Notes: a model not told the origin generated them from the letters alone. Shown: positions 45,161-54,359, counted from the first letter of the stretch. The stretch is 64,000 nt of DNA from Natronosalvus vescus (GCF_023973145.1 NZ_CP099546.1:3162001-3226000); one strand, 5' to 3'. Numbers and translations: made by a program.

Positions 45161-46294
45161 ATGTCGATAATAGACGACGAAGGCAATCTCTTTGGCGTCG
45201 TCAACGTGATCGACGCACTCGCTGTCTTGTTGATTCTAGCCGTCCTCGTCGTGGGAGTCGCTGTTGTCGGCGTCATGTGGAGCGACGGCGAACCGGAAAC
45301 GCGATATGCGACGATCGATCTCGGCGAACAGCCCGACTACGTGGCCGACCGAATCGAACCGGGTGACCGAATGGCCGTCGAGGGATACGACCAGAACGTG
45401 ACGATTACGGACGTCTACGTCACATCCACACCCGATGACGACAACGCCGACGCCGGCCCGTCCATCGTCGTCCGCGCCGCAGTCGACGGCGAACTCATCG
45501 AGAACGACCACGGCCGCCTCGAGTTCACCCACGCGGGCGATCGTTTCCGCGCAGGCAACGAACTCACCCTCGACATGCTCGAGTACACGGCCACCGGCGT
45601 CGTCACGACCATTGACCAGGAGGGAGACACCCTCGACACGCAGACGACGACCGTCCTGCTCGAGTCGACCCTCCCCGCGAGCACGGCCGACGCGATCCAG
45701 GTCGACGACGAGTTCGGCGTGGCGGGCCACACCTTCGCGACGGTCACCGAGGTTCGAACGTACGCCGTCGGCAGCGACCAACGACGGGTGCAAGTCGGCC
45801 TCGAACTCGAGACCATCACACGCGGATCGACGCCCCACTTCGCGGGCAACTCGGTCGCGATCGGCTCCGACCTGTCGATAACAGCCGGCGAGTACGCCTT
45901 CACCGGCGACGTCATCCGTATCGGCTCACTCCAGGAGGCAGGCGACATCGACGAGACGACGGTCGAACTCAAACTCGAGAACGTCAACCCCGATCTCGCG
46001 GATAGCCTCGAGGCCGGGATGACCGAGACCGAGCGCGGCGAAACGGTTGCCACCGTCCAAAGCGTCGAGAGCCAGCCCGCGGAGGTCGTCCTCGAGAGCG
46101 AGGACGGAAACATCTACCTTCGCGAGCACCCGAAGAACATGGACGTCCGACTCGTGGTCGACGTACAGACCGTGGAGACCGAATCCGGTCTCCGATTCAA
46201 GGGTGACTCCCTCAGAGAAGGAAACACGATCCACCTCGACTTCGGCTCGATTTCGGTCGACGGAATGGTGACCACGATCGACCACGACGACTAA
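45161..46294 (+). CDS. DUF4330-family membrane-anchored protein
   Basis: The 377-residue protein begins MSIIDDEGNLFGVVNVIDA with one membrane helix (LAVLLILAVLVVGVAVVGVMW), and about 320 outer residues follow with repeated beta-strand blocks ending in GxVTTID. The leader plus helix is the DUF4330 signature. Function is unknown. It is divergent from the STT3-like gene and 6 nt upstream of the next gene, so it forms an operon with it and is likely part of glycan export or attachment. Confidence 0.8.
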   Translation: MSIIDDEGNLFGVVNVIDALAVLLILAVLVVGVAVVGVMWSDGEPETRYATIDLGEQPDYVADRIEPGDRMAVEGYDQNVTITDVYVTSTPDDDNADAGPSIVVRAAVDGELIENDHGRLEFTHAGDRFRAGNELTLDMLEYTATGVVTTIDQEGDTLDTQTTTVLLESTLPASTADAIQVDDEFGVAGHTFATVTEVRTYAVGSDQRRVQVGLELETITRGSTPHFAGNSVAIGSDLSITAGEYAFTGDVIRIGSLQEAGDIDETTVELKLENVNPDLADSLEAGMTETERGETVATVQSVESQPAEVVLESEDGNIYLREHPKNMDVRLVVDVQTVETESGLRFKGDSLREGNTIHLDFGSISVDGMVTTIDHDD

Positions 46295-46300
46295 TCAGTC

Positions 46301-47059
46301 ATGCTCGAGTCATACCGAGAAGGATCGGTACTCGCCAGTGCCGCCCGCCGCTGTCGAGCACGCGTCACATCGGTGAGCAACGGATCGCGGCTCCTTGAGC
46401 GGGCTGGATCCCTCTACAGCTCACTTCGACGCCGAGCCACCGGCATCGGTTCCCGACTCCAGCACACCTTCGAACACTCCACGATCAGCAAACGGACTGC
46501 TGGCACCCGTACACGAATCGCAACGGCAGCCGCCGAAGCGAGCGTCCGATCGCTCGGAACGACCCTCCAGCGGTACGTTACTAGCTCGTTTGGCTACCAG
46601 TGGCTGACCGCAGAGCCAAACCCCGACGTCATCGTGATCGACCTTCGTGAGACCGTCGTCGGCACGCTCGTAATTCGACCGCTCGAGTGGACGATCGAGA
46701 CGATCACGGACGCCTCGAGCGACTCGCGACTCGTCGAACCCCTGCACTACGTTCATCACGAATTCCGGAGCAATCCAATTCGGCTACTCGGATTTGCTGG
46801 CCTCGCGAGCATCCCACCCCTCTTCGGTGTCCTCGCACTTACCGGGAACCTGTCCGTTGTGACGACCGCCGGAGTCGTGGTGCTGGCCGCAGCAGCTGGG
46901 CTCGCGACTCGAGCTCGATGGTCGTTGGACGAGTTGCTGGAAACCCGGGTCGCAAAAGCACTCGCTGCAACGTTCGAGCCACCGGCCCCACCAGAGAGAG
47001 CGTCCACTGATGGGAACGATGAATCGACGTCGGAAGACGATACTGACCGAGAATCTTAG
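46301..47059 (+). CDS. membrane protein of unknown function in the glycan locus
   Basis: The 252-residue protein starts with a basic amphipathic region (SYREGSVLASAARRCRAR, then about 80 more Arg-rich residues), related to the short helix shared with other proteins of the locus. Two hydrophobic helices follow (LLGFAGLASIPPLFGVLAL and VVTTAGVVVLAAAAGLAT), then a Ser/Asp/Glu-rich tail. No known family. It is co-transcribed with the DUF4330 gene, and its stop overlaps that of the convergent pyrophosphorylase. Confidence 0.65.
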   Translation: MLESYREGSVLASAARRCRARVTSVSNGSRLLERAGSLYSSLRRRATGIGSRLQHTFEHSTISKRTAGTRTRIATAAAEASVRSLGTTLQRYVTSSFGYQWLTAEPNPDVIVIDLRETVVGTLVIRPLEWTIETITDASSDSRLVEPLHYVHHEFRSNPIRLLGFAGLASIPPLFGVLALTGNLSVVTTAGVVVLAAAAGLATRARWSLDELLETRVAKALAATFEPPAPPERASTDGNDESTSEDDTDRES

Positions 47060-47799
47060 TCGTCGCTCGCAACCGCCATCGCATCCTCACGCTGTTCCAG
47101 CCGCCGTTCGGCCTCGTCGCGATCCTCGGGATAGCCGACGTCGATCCGCCAGCCGTCGATGCCGATCGCGTCGATCGTCCGACCCGACTGAATCAACAGG
47201 TCGATCGCCTCGCTGATCTCGTACTCCCCACGATTACTGGGCTGCACGAGATGGCAGGCGTGGAAGATCGCTGGCGAAAAGGTATAGAAACCAGTCATCA
47301 CGAGGTTCGACGGCGGCTCCTCGGGCTTTTCGACCACGTCGGTGATCTCGCCGTACTTGTTCGTATCACAGACCCCATAGCGAGAGGCATCCTCCCAGGA
47401 CACTTCCTCGACCAGGAACGCGGCATCCGCGCGCTCCTCGCGCTGTCGGCGTACCACGTCCTGTAGATTCGCCTCGAAGATATTGTCGCCCAGGATCAAC
47501 ATGAAGTCGTCGTCGATGTGCTCCTCGACGGTCAACAGCGCGTGAGCCAGCCCCTTCTGCTCACGCTGGTGGCAGTACCTGATCGGGACGCCCTGATAGG
47601 AATCGCCGTAATGATCGATGATCTTCTCTTTCAGATAGCCGACCACGACGACGAACTCGTCAGCGCCCAGCTCGAGCAACTGATCGAAACAATGCGTCAA
47701 GATCGGTTTCCCTGCAACCTCGACCATCCCCTTGGGTTTGTCGTCGGTGAGTGGCCGAAGCCGGGTTCCTTTCCCCCCGGCGAGAACGACTGCTTTCAT
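47056..47799 (-). CDS. sugar-nucleotide pyrophosphorylase (glucose-1-phosphate uridylyl/thymidylyltransferase type)
   Basis: The 247-residue nucleotidyltransferase has LAGGKGTRLRPLTDDKPKGM (nucleotide loop), ILGDNIF, GVCDTNKYGEITDVVEKPEEP and GWRIDVGYPED. It makes UDP- or dTDP-sugar from sugar-1-phosphate and NTP, supplying the glycan pathway; AglF of N-glycosylation is the closest type. The ATG at 47799 starts the canonical MKAVVLAGG. A relic of a UDP-sugar dehydrogenase lies just beyond its promoter. Confidence 0.88.
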   Translation of the reverse strand: MKAVVLAGGKGTRLRPLTDDKPKGMVEVAGKPILTHCFDQLLELGADEFVVVVGYLKEKIIDHYGDSYQGVPIRYCHQREQKGLAHALLTVEEHIDDDFMLILGDNIFEANLQDVVRRQREERADAAFLVEEVSWEDASRYGVCDTNKYGEITDVVEKPEEPPSNLVMTGFYTFSPAIFHACHLVQPSNRGEYEISEAIDLLIQSGRTIDAIGIDGWRIDVGYPEDRDEAERRLEQREDAMAVASDD

Positions 47800-47919
47800 C
47801 AACTCTAGGTGTAAATTCGTCGTACAATAACTTTCTGGCTTGCCAGTGAACCAACACCTCGCCGGTGACAACAACGTTCATCGCACCACAGCAACACGCC
47901 GCACTCAATCCACGTCAAC

Positions 47920-48047
47920 CTCGAGGGTGTCGACGGTGCGCTCGTTATTACTGGTTGGGATGAATTCGCAACCCTCGACGAGGAACTCGACTCGATGGCC
48001 CAGCAGTCATCGGTGCTGGATCACGATTCATCGAGCCTTCGGACGGA
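47920..48047 (+). pseudogene. C-terminal fragment of UDP-sugar 6-dehydrogenase
   Basis: Plus-strand translation gives LEGVDGALVITGWDEFATLDEELDSMA, the C-terminal NAD/UDP-sugar domain of UGD-type dehydrogenases. A shift of frame near 48010 follows, then GSRFIEPSDG, matching their DGRRxIEP ending. The rest of the gene is missing. The relic suggests the locus once made a UDP-uronic acid. Confidence 0.6.
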
Positions 48048-48184
48048 AAATCACGACGGCTTGAGCTGGTAACATCCGCTGGGCGGAGTGTGAACGATTC
48101 GTTGACGAAGAGAACAACCTGCTTGCAGCCACGACCTCCAAGCAGTGTTGCTCGTGTTCTATGGATGGGTGGGGAAGACACCTA

Positions 48185-51100
48185 TCATGGGTCGTTCTCC
48201 TGATTAGCATCCGTACTGACCCGTTCTCGAAGCCAGTAGCCAGCGCCAGCGAGTCCTGCGAGAGCGCCTGCAATTCCAAATCCGGGTGATTGGTCGTCCA
48301 CCTCGTGATCATCCCCAGTCACGGCGCCCCCATCCTCGGTCGTGCTGTCGTCATCTCCGATCTCGTTGTCGTCATCCCCGGTCGTGCTGTCGTCGGACGA
48401 GCTATCCGAATTGGAGTCCGTAGCGGCTTGAACCTGGAATGAGCGTGTATGGCTATCGTCGTCCGTCTCGACGGTGAGTTCGTACTCCCCAATCGAAAGT
48501 CCCGCCGTGTCGAGGGTGACTGTCCGCTCGAGGCGCTCGCCGTTTTCGAGTGACGACTCAACCAGCTGGTCGGTGAGCACGGTGTCACCTGCTTCGTCGG
48601 TGATCGTTGCGACAACGTCTTGCTCTCCCGCAACTCCCCGATTACGAATGGTCACCGACACCGGTGCTTCAGTGTTCTCTTCGACGGACTCGGGGAAGGC
48701 GACCTCGTTGAGTTCGAACACCGGCGTGTCCTCGTCGACGAGGGTCACGCTGGCAGTGTGATCGATCGCGTCTGTGACGATCCTATAGTCGTACACGCCA
48801 GTCTCGAGGCCATCGGTGTCGGTCTCGAACTCGAGTGTTGTCGACTCGTCCGCAGCCAACGCGACTGGTCGGCGCTCGACGGCCTCGCCAGCGAACTGAA
48901 ACTCGATGACTTCCTCAATCGGCGTTGGCCCCGTGTTAATCACGGTAGCGGTAACCTGGGCTGTATCGCCAGCGACGAGCGTATCTAACTCGGATAGCTG
49001 CTGAATCGAGAAGGCATGCTCCCATGCAAGTACCGGATACTCGTCGGTCACCGCCCACGTTTCCTCGAAGTCGAACCCATCCAGGGTAGAGATAGCATCT
49101 TCACCGGTCATCTCATCGGTGTTCAGCGCTGTGCTACCGCCGTCCGAAGTCCCCACCCCTGTCGTGTCGACGTCCCAGTAGGAGTCGGTGACGCTACCGT
49201 CCGAGTTATTCGCGACGACCCCGCCCCCATCACCCTCGAGCGTGGCACTGGCGTAGGACGTGCTTACAATCCCGCCGAAGACGTTGAGTCCGAGCACGCC
49301 GGCAACGTCGCCACGTCCGCTCACCACACCGCTCGCATAGGAGTTCGTAATGCGGTCGCCGGAGGATTGGCCCATGATTCCCCCGACCTTCCGTTCTCCC
49401 TGTACGTTCGCGTGTGAGGCGGCCTCAGAGATGACGACGTCTTCGCCGTCCTCGCCGGTTGTCGTGCCGCCAATGATCCCCCCGACGTTGTCCTCGCCGA
49501 CGACGGTTCCCGAGACGGTAACGCGAGAAATCTCTGTGGGGCTTTCAGCCATCCCCACTAGCGCACCGACGAAATCGTCACCGGTCACGTGCACGTCCAC
49601 GAGGTGAAGGTTCCTGATCGTTCCCCACATGACGTTGCCGAACAGGCCGATCCCTTCGAACTGATCGACGGACTCCTCGAGGTGCAGACCCGTGACCTCG
49701 TGATTGTGACCATCGAATGTTCCCGAAAACGGCTCTCGAAGACTTCCGATTCGAACGAACCGCTCGAACCCGGAGAGGTCGATATCCTCGGCGAGATCGA
49801 AGTGGGCTGATGGCTCGAAGTCGACGTACGCGAGTTCCGTTCCGGTGGTGATTCGATACGGATCGGCGTCCGTGCCATCCCCCTCGGTGGGGGGTGTGGC
49901 CAGGATCACCGTCTCTTCATCGGTTGTTTCTCCCCACGTGGCGCTGACCGTCAGTTCGTCTCGGTCGTATCCGTCGGTGGGGACGTTGAGAGAGACCGTT
50001 TCCGTCTCGCCGACCGATGGTGAGACCGTCACCGTGTCGACGACATCGCCGTCGACTGCACAGTCGATCGGAAGATTGGTCAAGTCATCCGCATCACCCC
50101 CGATCACCCGCACAGCGATCTCAACGGTGACTGCGTCACCGGCTACGACCGCCCGCTCGGCGTCAACGTCGATCGACAGCGCCGGCTCGTTTGGCGTGCC
50201 GATCGTTATCGTATCGGTTGCCACTGGGTCGAGGCCCTGTGGATCGTCGTCAACGATTGTCGCCGTCACCTCCTGTCCCTGCTCGAGTGGGATCCCATTT
50301 TCATCTGCCTCGAGTGGGAGGGTGACCGTCTCGCTGGTGCCTGGATCGACCTCTGCCAGCACGACCGCTCCGCCCTGTTCGGTCTCGAGGCGGAGCATTG
50401 CCTGATCGCGAACCGAATACCCTGACGAGAGATCGTACGTTATCCTCACCGTCTCATCGCCGGCAGCCGGCGTCTCGACGAACTCCACTCGCCCATGGAC
50501 GGCGGCCGATTCTGATGTGAGCGCCGCATTGCGATTGGTACGCCCGGCTTCGAACAACTCGACTATCACCATTTCGTCATCAGCGAGCGGCGTTGCCAGT
50601 TCGACGTGCACACGGTCGTCCACAGCGGGATCAAATCCGTGTGTCGAGTCGGTGAGTTCACCGCGTTCGTCGCTGAAGACACGCAGTTCGTACTCCTGGT
50701 CGTCCTGGGCTCGTGCGAGAACGGTCACCGTCTCCTTCCCGATTGCCGGCGGCTCGGCAAACGAGACGAAGTGGGGGACGACATGTTTCCGGTGAAATGC
50801 GATGAGTTCCTCGGTGACGGGACGGTGGCCGATATTGGGGTACACCTCGACTCGACCGGTTGCCCCGGAGTCCTCGTAGACCGATTTGCAGTAGGGCATC
50901 CGGTCATTTTGCATGTGCTCACCATAGACCTCGAGAGCGATATCGCGCTGGGTCGGGTTCCAGGCATCGTCGTAGGGGATCGTATCGTTCTCGTCGTCCC
51001 CACCCATATAGACCAGTTGGTCGACCGCTTGCCACTGGTCACGGTCGAATGCTTCCCCGGTGAGTGACTCGAGGTCGGCGATGCCGATGTGGTAGTTCAG

Positions 51101-51778
51101 AGTTTGGCCCTCTGCCTCCTCGAGAGGCAAGATGGCGGTGCCGTTGATGCCTCCGGCGGTAACCGACCGCACGCGGTCGGGATGGAGGGCGGTGAACCGA
51201 TTGACGAAGGTTCCCGACGCCGAAAATCCGTTCATGATGATGTCCTCGGCGACAGGATAGGACTGTACCGACAGGAGTTCCTTCGCGTGTTGAACCATCC
51301 GCAGGAGCTGTTCGTCCACACGCTCGAGATCGCCGGAGTCGATCTGCATCGTCTCGGTATCGAGGGCGTGGACGTAGTGTCGCCAACTGACCGGATCCGA
51401 GGACGGTCGCGGAAACACCGGAACGAGAACCGGAACCCGAAGCTCGTCACCGATCCGTCTGGGTGTCCCGTACTCGATCAATCGCTCGGCAGACTCACGG
51501 TGGACATCGAAGTCGTCCGTGGCCGTTCCCGTGTTGTTCGGCTCTACGAGGAGGGGTCGGTTGAACGCATCGTCGACCGCTGGCGCGTACAGGTAGTACG
51601 GATAGTTGAACCCGAAATCGCCATCAGCCGGAATCAAGGTGACGTCCATTCCCGCACCACCAACCGATTCGTTGCCGGTGGCACCGGCGGCCGTTCCAAT
51701 CAGCCCGCTGGCCGCGGCGACGGTTCCAAAAAGTCCCGACCGTAACACGTCTCGGCGGCCGAGCCCAAACTCAATCAT
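48185..51778 (-). CDS. giant secreted alpha/beta-hydrolase with GLUG, CARDB and PGF-CTERM parts
   Basis: The 1197-residue protein has a twin-arginine leader (GRRDVLRSGLFG). Residues about 40-345 are an esterase-like domain with nucleophile motif NGFSASGTF and His in PNIGHRP. Ig-like CARDB-type segments (about 345-635) follow, then a beta-helix of GLUG-like repeats (DFVGALVG, DNVGGIIGG, RKVGGIMGQ, GDVAGVLG; about 660-870). Two more CARDB-type domains, an Asp/Ser-rich stalk and a PGF-CTERM anchor (SPGFGIAGALAGLAGAG) end it. It is an exported, surface-anchored hydrolase with binding modules; substrate unknown. Confidence 0.8.
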   Translation of the reverse strand: MIEFGLGRRDVLRSGLFGTVAAASGLIGTAAGATGNESVGGAGMDVTLIPADGDFGFNYPYYLYAPAVDDAFNRPLLVEPNNTGTATDDFDVHRESAERLIEYGTPRRIGDELRVPVLVPVFPRPSSDPVSWRHYVHALDTETMQIDSGDLERVDEQLLRMVQHAKELLSVQSYPVAEDIIMNGFSASGTFVNRFTALHPDRVRSVTAGGINGTAILPLEEAEGQTLNYHIGIADLESLTGEAFDRDQWQAVDQLVYMGGDDENDTIPYDDAWNPTQRDIALEVYGEHMQNDRMPYCKSVYEDSGATGRVEVYPNIGHRPVTEELIAFHRKHVVPHFVSFAEPPAIGKETVTVLARAQDDQEYELRVFSDERGELTDSTHGFDPAVDDRVHVELATPLADDEMVIVELFEAGRTNRNAALTSESAAVHGRVEFVETPAAGDETVRITYDLSSGYSVRDQAMLRLETEQGGAVVLAEVDPGTSETVTLPLEADENGIPLEQGQEVTATIVDDDPQGLDPVATDTITIGTPNEPALSIDVDAERAVVAGDAVTVEIAVRVIGGDADDLTNLPIDCAVDGDVVDTVTVSPSVGETETVSLNVPTDGYDRDELTVSATWGETTDEETVILATPPTEGDGTDADPYRITTGTELAYVDFEPSAHFDLAEDIDLSGFERFVRIGSLREPFSGTFDGHNHEVTGLHLEESVDQFEGIGLFGNVMWGTIRNLHLVDVHVTGDDFVGALVGMAESPTEISRVTVSGTVVGEDNVGGIIGGTTTGEDGEDVVISEAASHANVQGERKVGGIMGQSSGDRITNSYASGVVSGRGDVAGVLGLNVFGGIVSTSYASATLEGDGGGVVANNSDGSVTDSYWDVDTTGVGTSDGGSTALNTDEMTGEDAISTLDGFDFEETWAVTDEYPVLAWEHAFSIQQLSELDTLVAGDTAQVTATVINTGPTPIEEVIEFQFAGEAVERRPVALAADESTTLEFETDTDGLETGVYDYRIVTDAIDHTASVTLVDEDTPVFELNEVAFPESVEENTEAPVSVTIRNRGVAGEQDVVATITDEAGDTVLTDQLVESSLENGERLERTVTLDTAGLSIGEYELTVETDDDSHTRSFQVQAATDSNSDSSSDDSTTGDDDNEIGDDDSTTEDGGAVTGDDHEVDDQSPGFGIAGALAGLAGAGYWLRERVSTDANQENDP

Positions 51779-52229
51779 CTCTTCCCCTCCGCGTCTTGCT
51801 CGAGGGCGTGGTGGTCGTTAGGTCGTAACCCACAGTATGAGTCTCCACAGTAGACTGTCCAAAAAGAGACAATTTATCAACCATTGGACGATTGTTCGCT
51901 CCACGTCACTTAGTTGTGATGATCCGTTGTTAGACTGGTGAATCAATAGAAATAGAAGGTGACATAACGAACTCGAGACAGAATCACCGACGACGGGGTG
52001 ACTTGACTGCCCGGTTGAACGCACCGAAGATGAGATTTGTGAGCCTTCGTGCTAGATGCTGAGCGTGAATGCTGCAAACCGACTTCGGTTGTTCTGAGTA
52101 TTTTCGACGAACCAACCGATCAGTAGATCTGTCTCGAGGAGTCGCCTGACTGATGAGTCACTTAGAAAAATCGTCCTCACTCGGTACTGACGAGGGAACC
52201 ACACCGAACCGTACAAACCGAGCAGCAAG
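51779..52229. other. 450-bp intergenic region with a structured repeat
   Basis: No gene is seen. The left part should hold the promoter of the leftward giant hydrolase gene. 52071-52182 is one copy of a 112-bp dispersed repeat. A short palindrome-free AT-rich stretch (51860-51880) may include a TATA box. Confidence 0.5.
52071..52182 (-). repeat. 112-bp dispersed repeat, copy A
   Basis: About three quarters identical to 61689-61801, with 17 exact bases (caaccgatcagtagatc) in common. On the minus strand both copies can form a CGGTTG...CAACCG stem around a roughly 22-nt loop. It lies 48 bp past the stop of the minus-strand receiver-ATPase gene. Confidence 0.65.
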
Positions 52230-53348
52230 TCATGCCGGGTTCGAGCGATCGAACGCCACCGTGACGATCGTTCCACGAGGATCGTTATCCTCGATCTCGA
52301 GGTCAGCGCCGAACTCCTCGAGGAGGGTAGTCACGATGTAGAGACCCATACCCATGCCGGAAAGGTCATCGAATCTAGCCGTCGGATCGACGAGCCGTTC
52401 TTTTTGACCGTCCGGAATGCCGACCCCGTCGTCAGCAATGGCCACTCGGACACGATCGTCGTCTACCGCAGTGGTCACGGAGATTCGTGGCGTCTCGCGA
52501 TCGGTGTGGATCACCGCGTTCTCGAAGAGGTGTTTGAACGCGATCTCGAGCATCGAGGTGGCTTTGACGAAGACCGGTTCGTCTTCTGGGTTCTGGCCTG
52601 ATAGCCTGAAGGTGATTTCGGCGTCGGTCTCGTGTCGCACGCGCTCTATCTTTCGCTCCAACGCCAACGATAGATCGGTCGGTTCGAGGTCGTGCTCGCG
52701 CGTCTCGAGTACGTCCAGGAACTCTGCCGCGGCGTCAGTTCGATCGAGCAGATGCCGGCTCGCTTCGAGCAGGCGTTCGATGACAGGTTTGTCGGCGCGG
52801 TCGACCCGATCCTCCAGGTGATCGCTCCAGCCCATAATCATACTCGCGTCGGTTCGAACATCCGTTCTGACGAAGTGGTGCAAGAGTGCGAGATGATGGT
52901 TCTGCTCCCTGAGTTCGTACTGGGTGTGGGCACGTTCGATCGCGTACCTGAGGGTTCGAACGAGCAACTCCGCGCTGAGCGTCCCTTTGACGAGATAATC
53001 CTGTGCACCTCGTCGGATCGCCTCGACGCCGACGTCGACTTCGCTCTGTCCGGTCAGGACGACGATCGGAACCGTCGGCGCGTGCTCGACCACGGCCTCG
53101 ACGGTGTCGAGTCCGGCGCTATCCGGAAGCATGAGATCAAGCAGCACGACGTCCGGTGATCTCTCTTCGAGCGCCTCGAGCGCGCTCGCCAGCCGATCCA
53201 CGTGTTCGACCGTCACGTCACCGTCAAGCCTGCCACCGTAGGCTCCACGATTCGTCCCCTGGTACTGCGCGAACAACCGTTCGACGGTGAGGGCGTCTTC
53301 GAGATCGTCCTCGACCAGGAGGAGGTCGACAGGAGCCGCCACGTTCAT
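52230..53348 (-). CDS. response-regulator / histidine-kinase-like ATPase fusion lacking the acceptor His
   Basis: The 372-residue protein begins with a receiver domain with acceptor Asp71 (VVLLDLMLP) and Lys121 (YLVKG). A dimerisation helix follows in which the usual R-H-x-x-R-N-D box reads VRTDVRTDAS, so Thr replaces the acceptor His. The HATPase domain is well kept (FENAVIHT, IADDGVGIP, GMGMGLYIV). It may bind ATP but not autophosphorylate, perhaps acting as an output or decoy partner for the neighbouring kinase. The ATG at 53348 is chosen over an upstream TTG. Confidence 0.82.
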   Translation of the reverse strand: MNVAAPVDLLLVEDDLEDALTVERLFAQYQGTNRGAYGGRLDGDVTVEHVDRLASALEALEERSPDVVLLDLMLPDSAGLDTVEAVVEHAPTVPIVVLTGQSEVDVGVEAIRRGAQDYLVKGTLSAELLVRTLRYAIERAHTQYELREQNHHLALLHHFVRTDVRTDASMIMGWSDHLEDRVDRADKPVIERLLEASRHLLDRTDAAAEFLDVLETREHDLEPTDLSLALERKIERVRHETDAEITFRLSGQNPEDEPVFVKATSMLEIAFKHLFENAVIHTDRETPRISVTTAVDDDRVRVAIADDGVGIPDGQKERLVDPTARFDDLSGMGMGLYIVTTLLEEFGADLEIEDNDPRGTIVTVAFDRSNPA

Positions 53349-53434
53349 GTCTGTGGTCTCTCTCAACCACTACTATCTATTTCGGTACCCGGCGAAACAC
53401 GTCTGCTTGCATACAATTTGCAGCGACAAATTCG

Positions 53435-54295
53435 ATGAGTTTTCCGAAGGTCTTTGTCATTTCGAACATACCGACCCGCATGGATCATTCTGAGGTCGGT
53501 GTATCACGGGAGCACGCCACGACCCTCACGGTTCTCTCGCTGCTCTCGAAGAAGTGGCACCCGGTTGTCGTTCTTACGCTTATGGACGACGATTCCCTCG
53601 GATTCAACGAACTCCTCGAAGCGATACCGAACATTTCGGGTAACATGCTCTCGAAAACGCTCGATGAACTCTGTGAGGTTGATCTCATCGAACGACGGGT
53701 CGTAAACGAGTCCCCTCTTCGGGTCGAGTACGAGCTCACTACCGCGGGGGCCGACATGGAGATGATCTTCGATGCGAGCGTTGCGTGGGCACAAACCCAC
53801 CTCGAACCGTCGACGCCGACGATCCTCTTTGTCGACGGAGACCGACGAGTGACGGAGATGTATCAGGAGTGGCTAAACGACCGTTACATCACGTTGCGAG
53901 CGCACAACATCGACGAACTCGAGTCGCTTGTCGACCCTGCCGTCGACGTCGTGCTGGTAGACGAAGGAGTTCCCGGCGTCGACCCGACCGATCTCACGAG
54001 TATTGTAGGGAGTACCTGCCGAACGATCGTCTTCGTGGACGATCGGCCCGGGGTCGATGTATACGAGGTGGACGCCGACGACATTCGACGGAAACCGATC
54101 GTGCAATCGACCGCCGTCGACGCCATTGAATCTCAACTCCATAGACGGGAGGAGGACGCGGCCGAGCGTGAACGATCGGCTCTGTCAGCAAAACGGTCGA
54201 TCCTTGAATCGTGCTTCTCGCCCGTTCAACTCGACGCCGACGAGCGATACGCCGAGTTGTGCGAGCGTCTCGACGGGCTCGAGGAATCCCACTGA
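53435..54295 (+). CDS. HxlR winged-helix / receiver / HalX fusion regulator
   Basis: The 286-residue protein has residues about 25-115 as an HxlR-type winged helix (LLSKKWHPVVVLTLMDDD, NMLSKTLDELCEVDLIERRVV). About 127-230 is a receiver-like domain (TILFVDGDRRVTEMYQEWL, VVLVDEGVPG, RRKPIV) with the acceptor Asp present. A HalX-like coil (AKRSILESCFSPVQLDADER) ends it. DNA-binding before the receiver is unusual. It is divergent from the pseudokinase and faces the 7TM kinase, so all three probably form one signalling unit. An internal ATG at 53480 is an alternative start. Confidence 0.8.
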   Translation: MSFPKVFVISNIPTRMDHSEVGVSREHATTLTVLSLLSKKWHPVVVLTLMDDDSLGFNELLEAIPNISGNMLSKTLDELCEVDLIERRVVNESPLRVEYELTTAGADMEMIFDASVAWAQTHLEPSTPTILFVDGDRRVTEMYQEWLNDRYITLRAHNIDELESLVDPAVDVVLVDEGVPGVDPTDLTSIVGSTCRTIVFVDDRPGVDVYEVDADDIRRKPIVQSTAVDAIESQLHRREEDAAERERSALSAKRSILESCFSPVQLDADERYAELCERLDGLEESH

Positions 54296-54359
54296 TCTGA
54301 ACCGGGTCTCGCGTCCTTCGTCGGCCTCGAGTCGACTACACGCGTCCCGATGGGACGAA

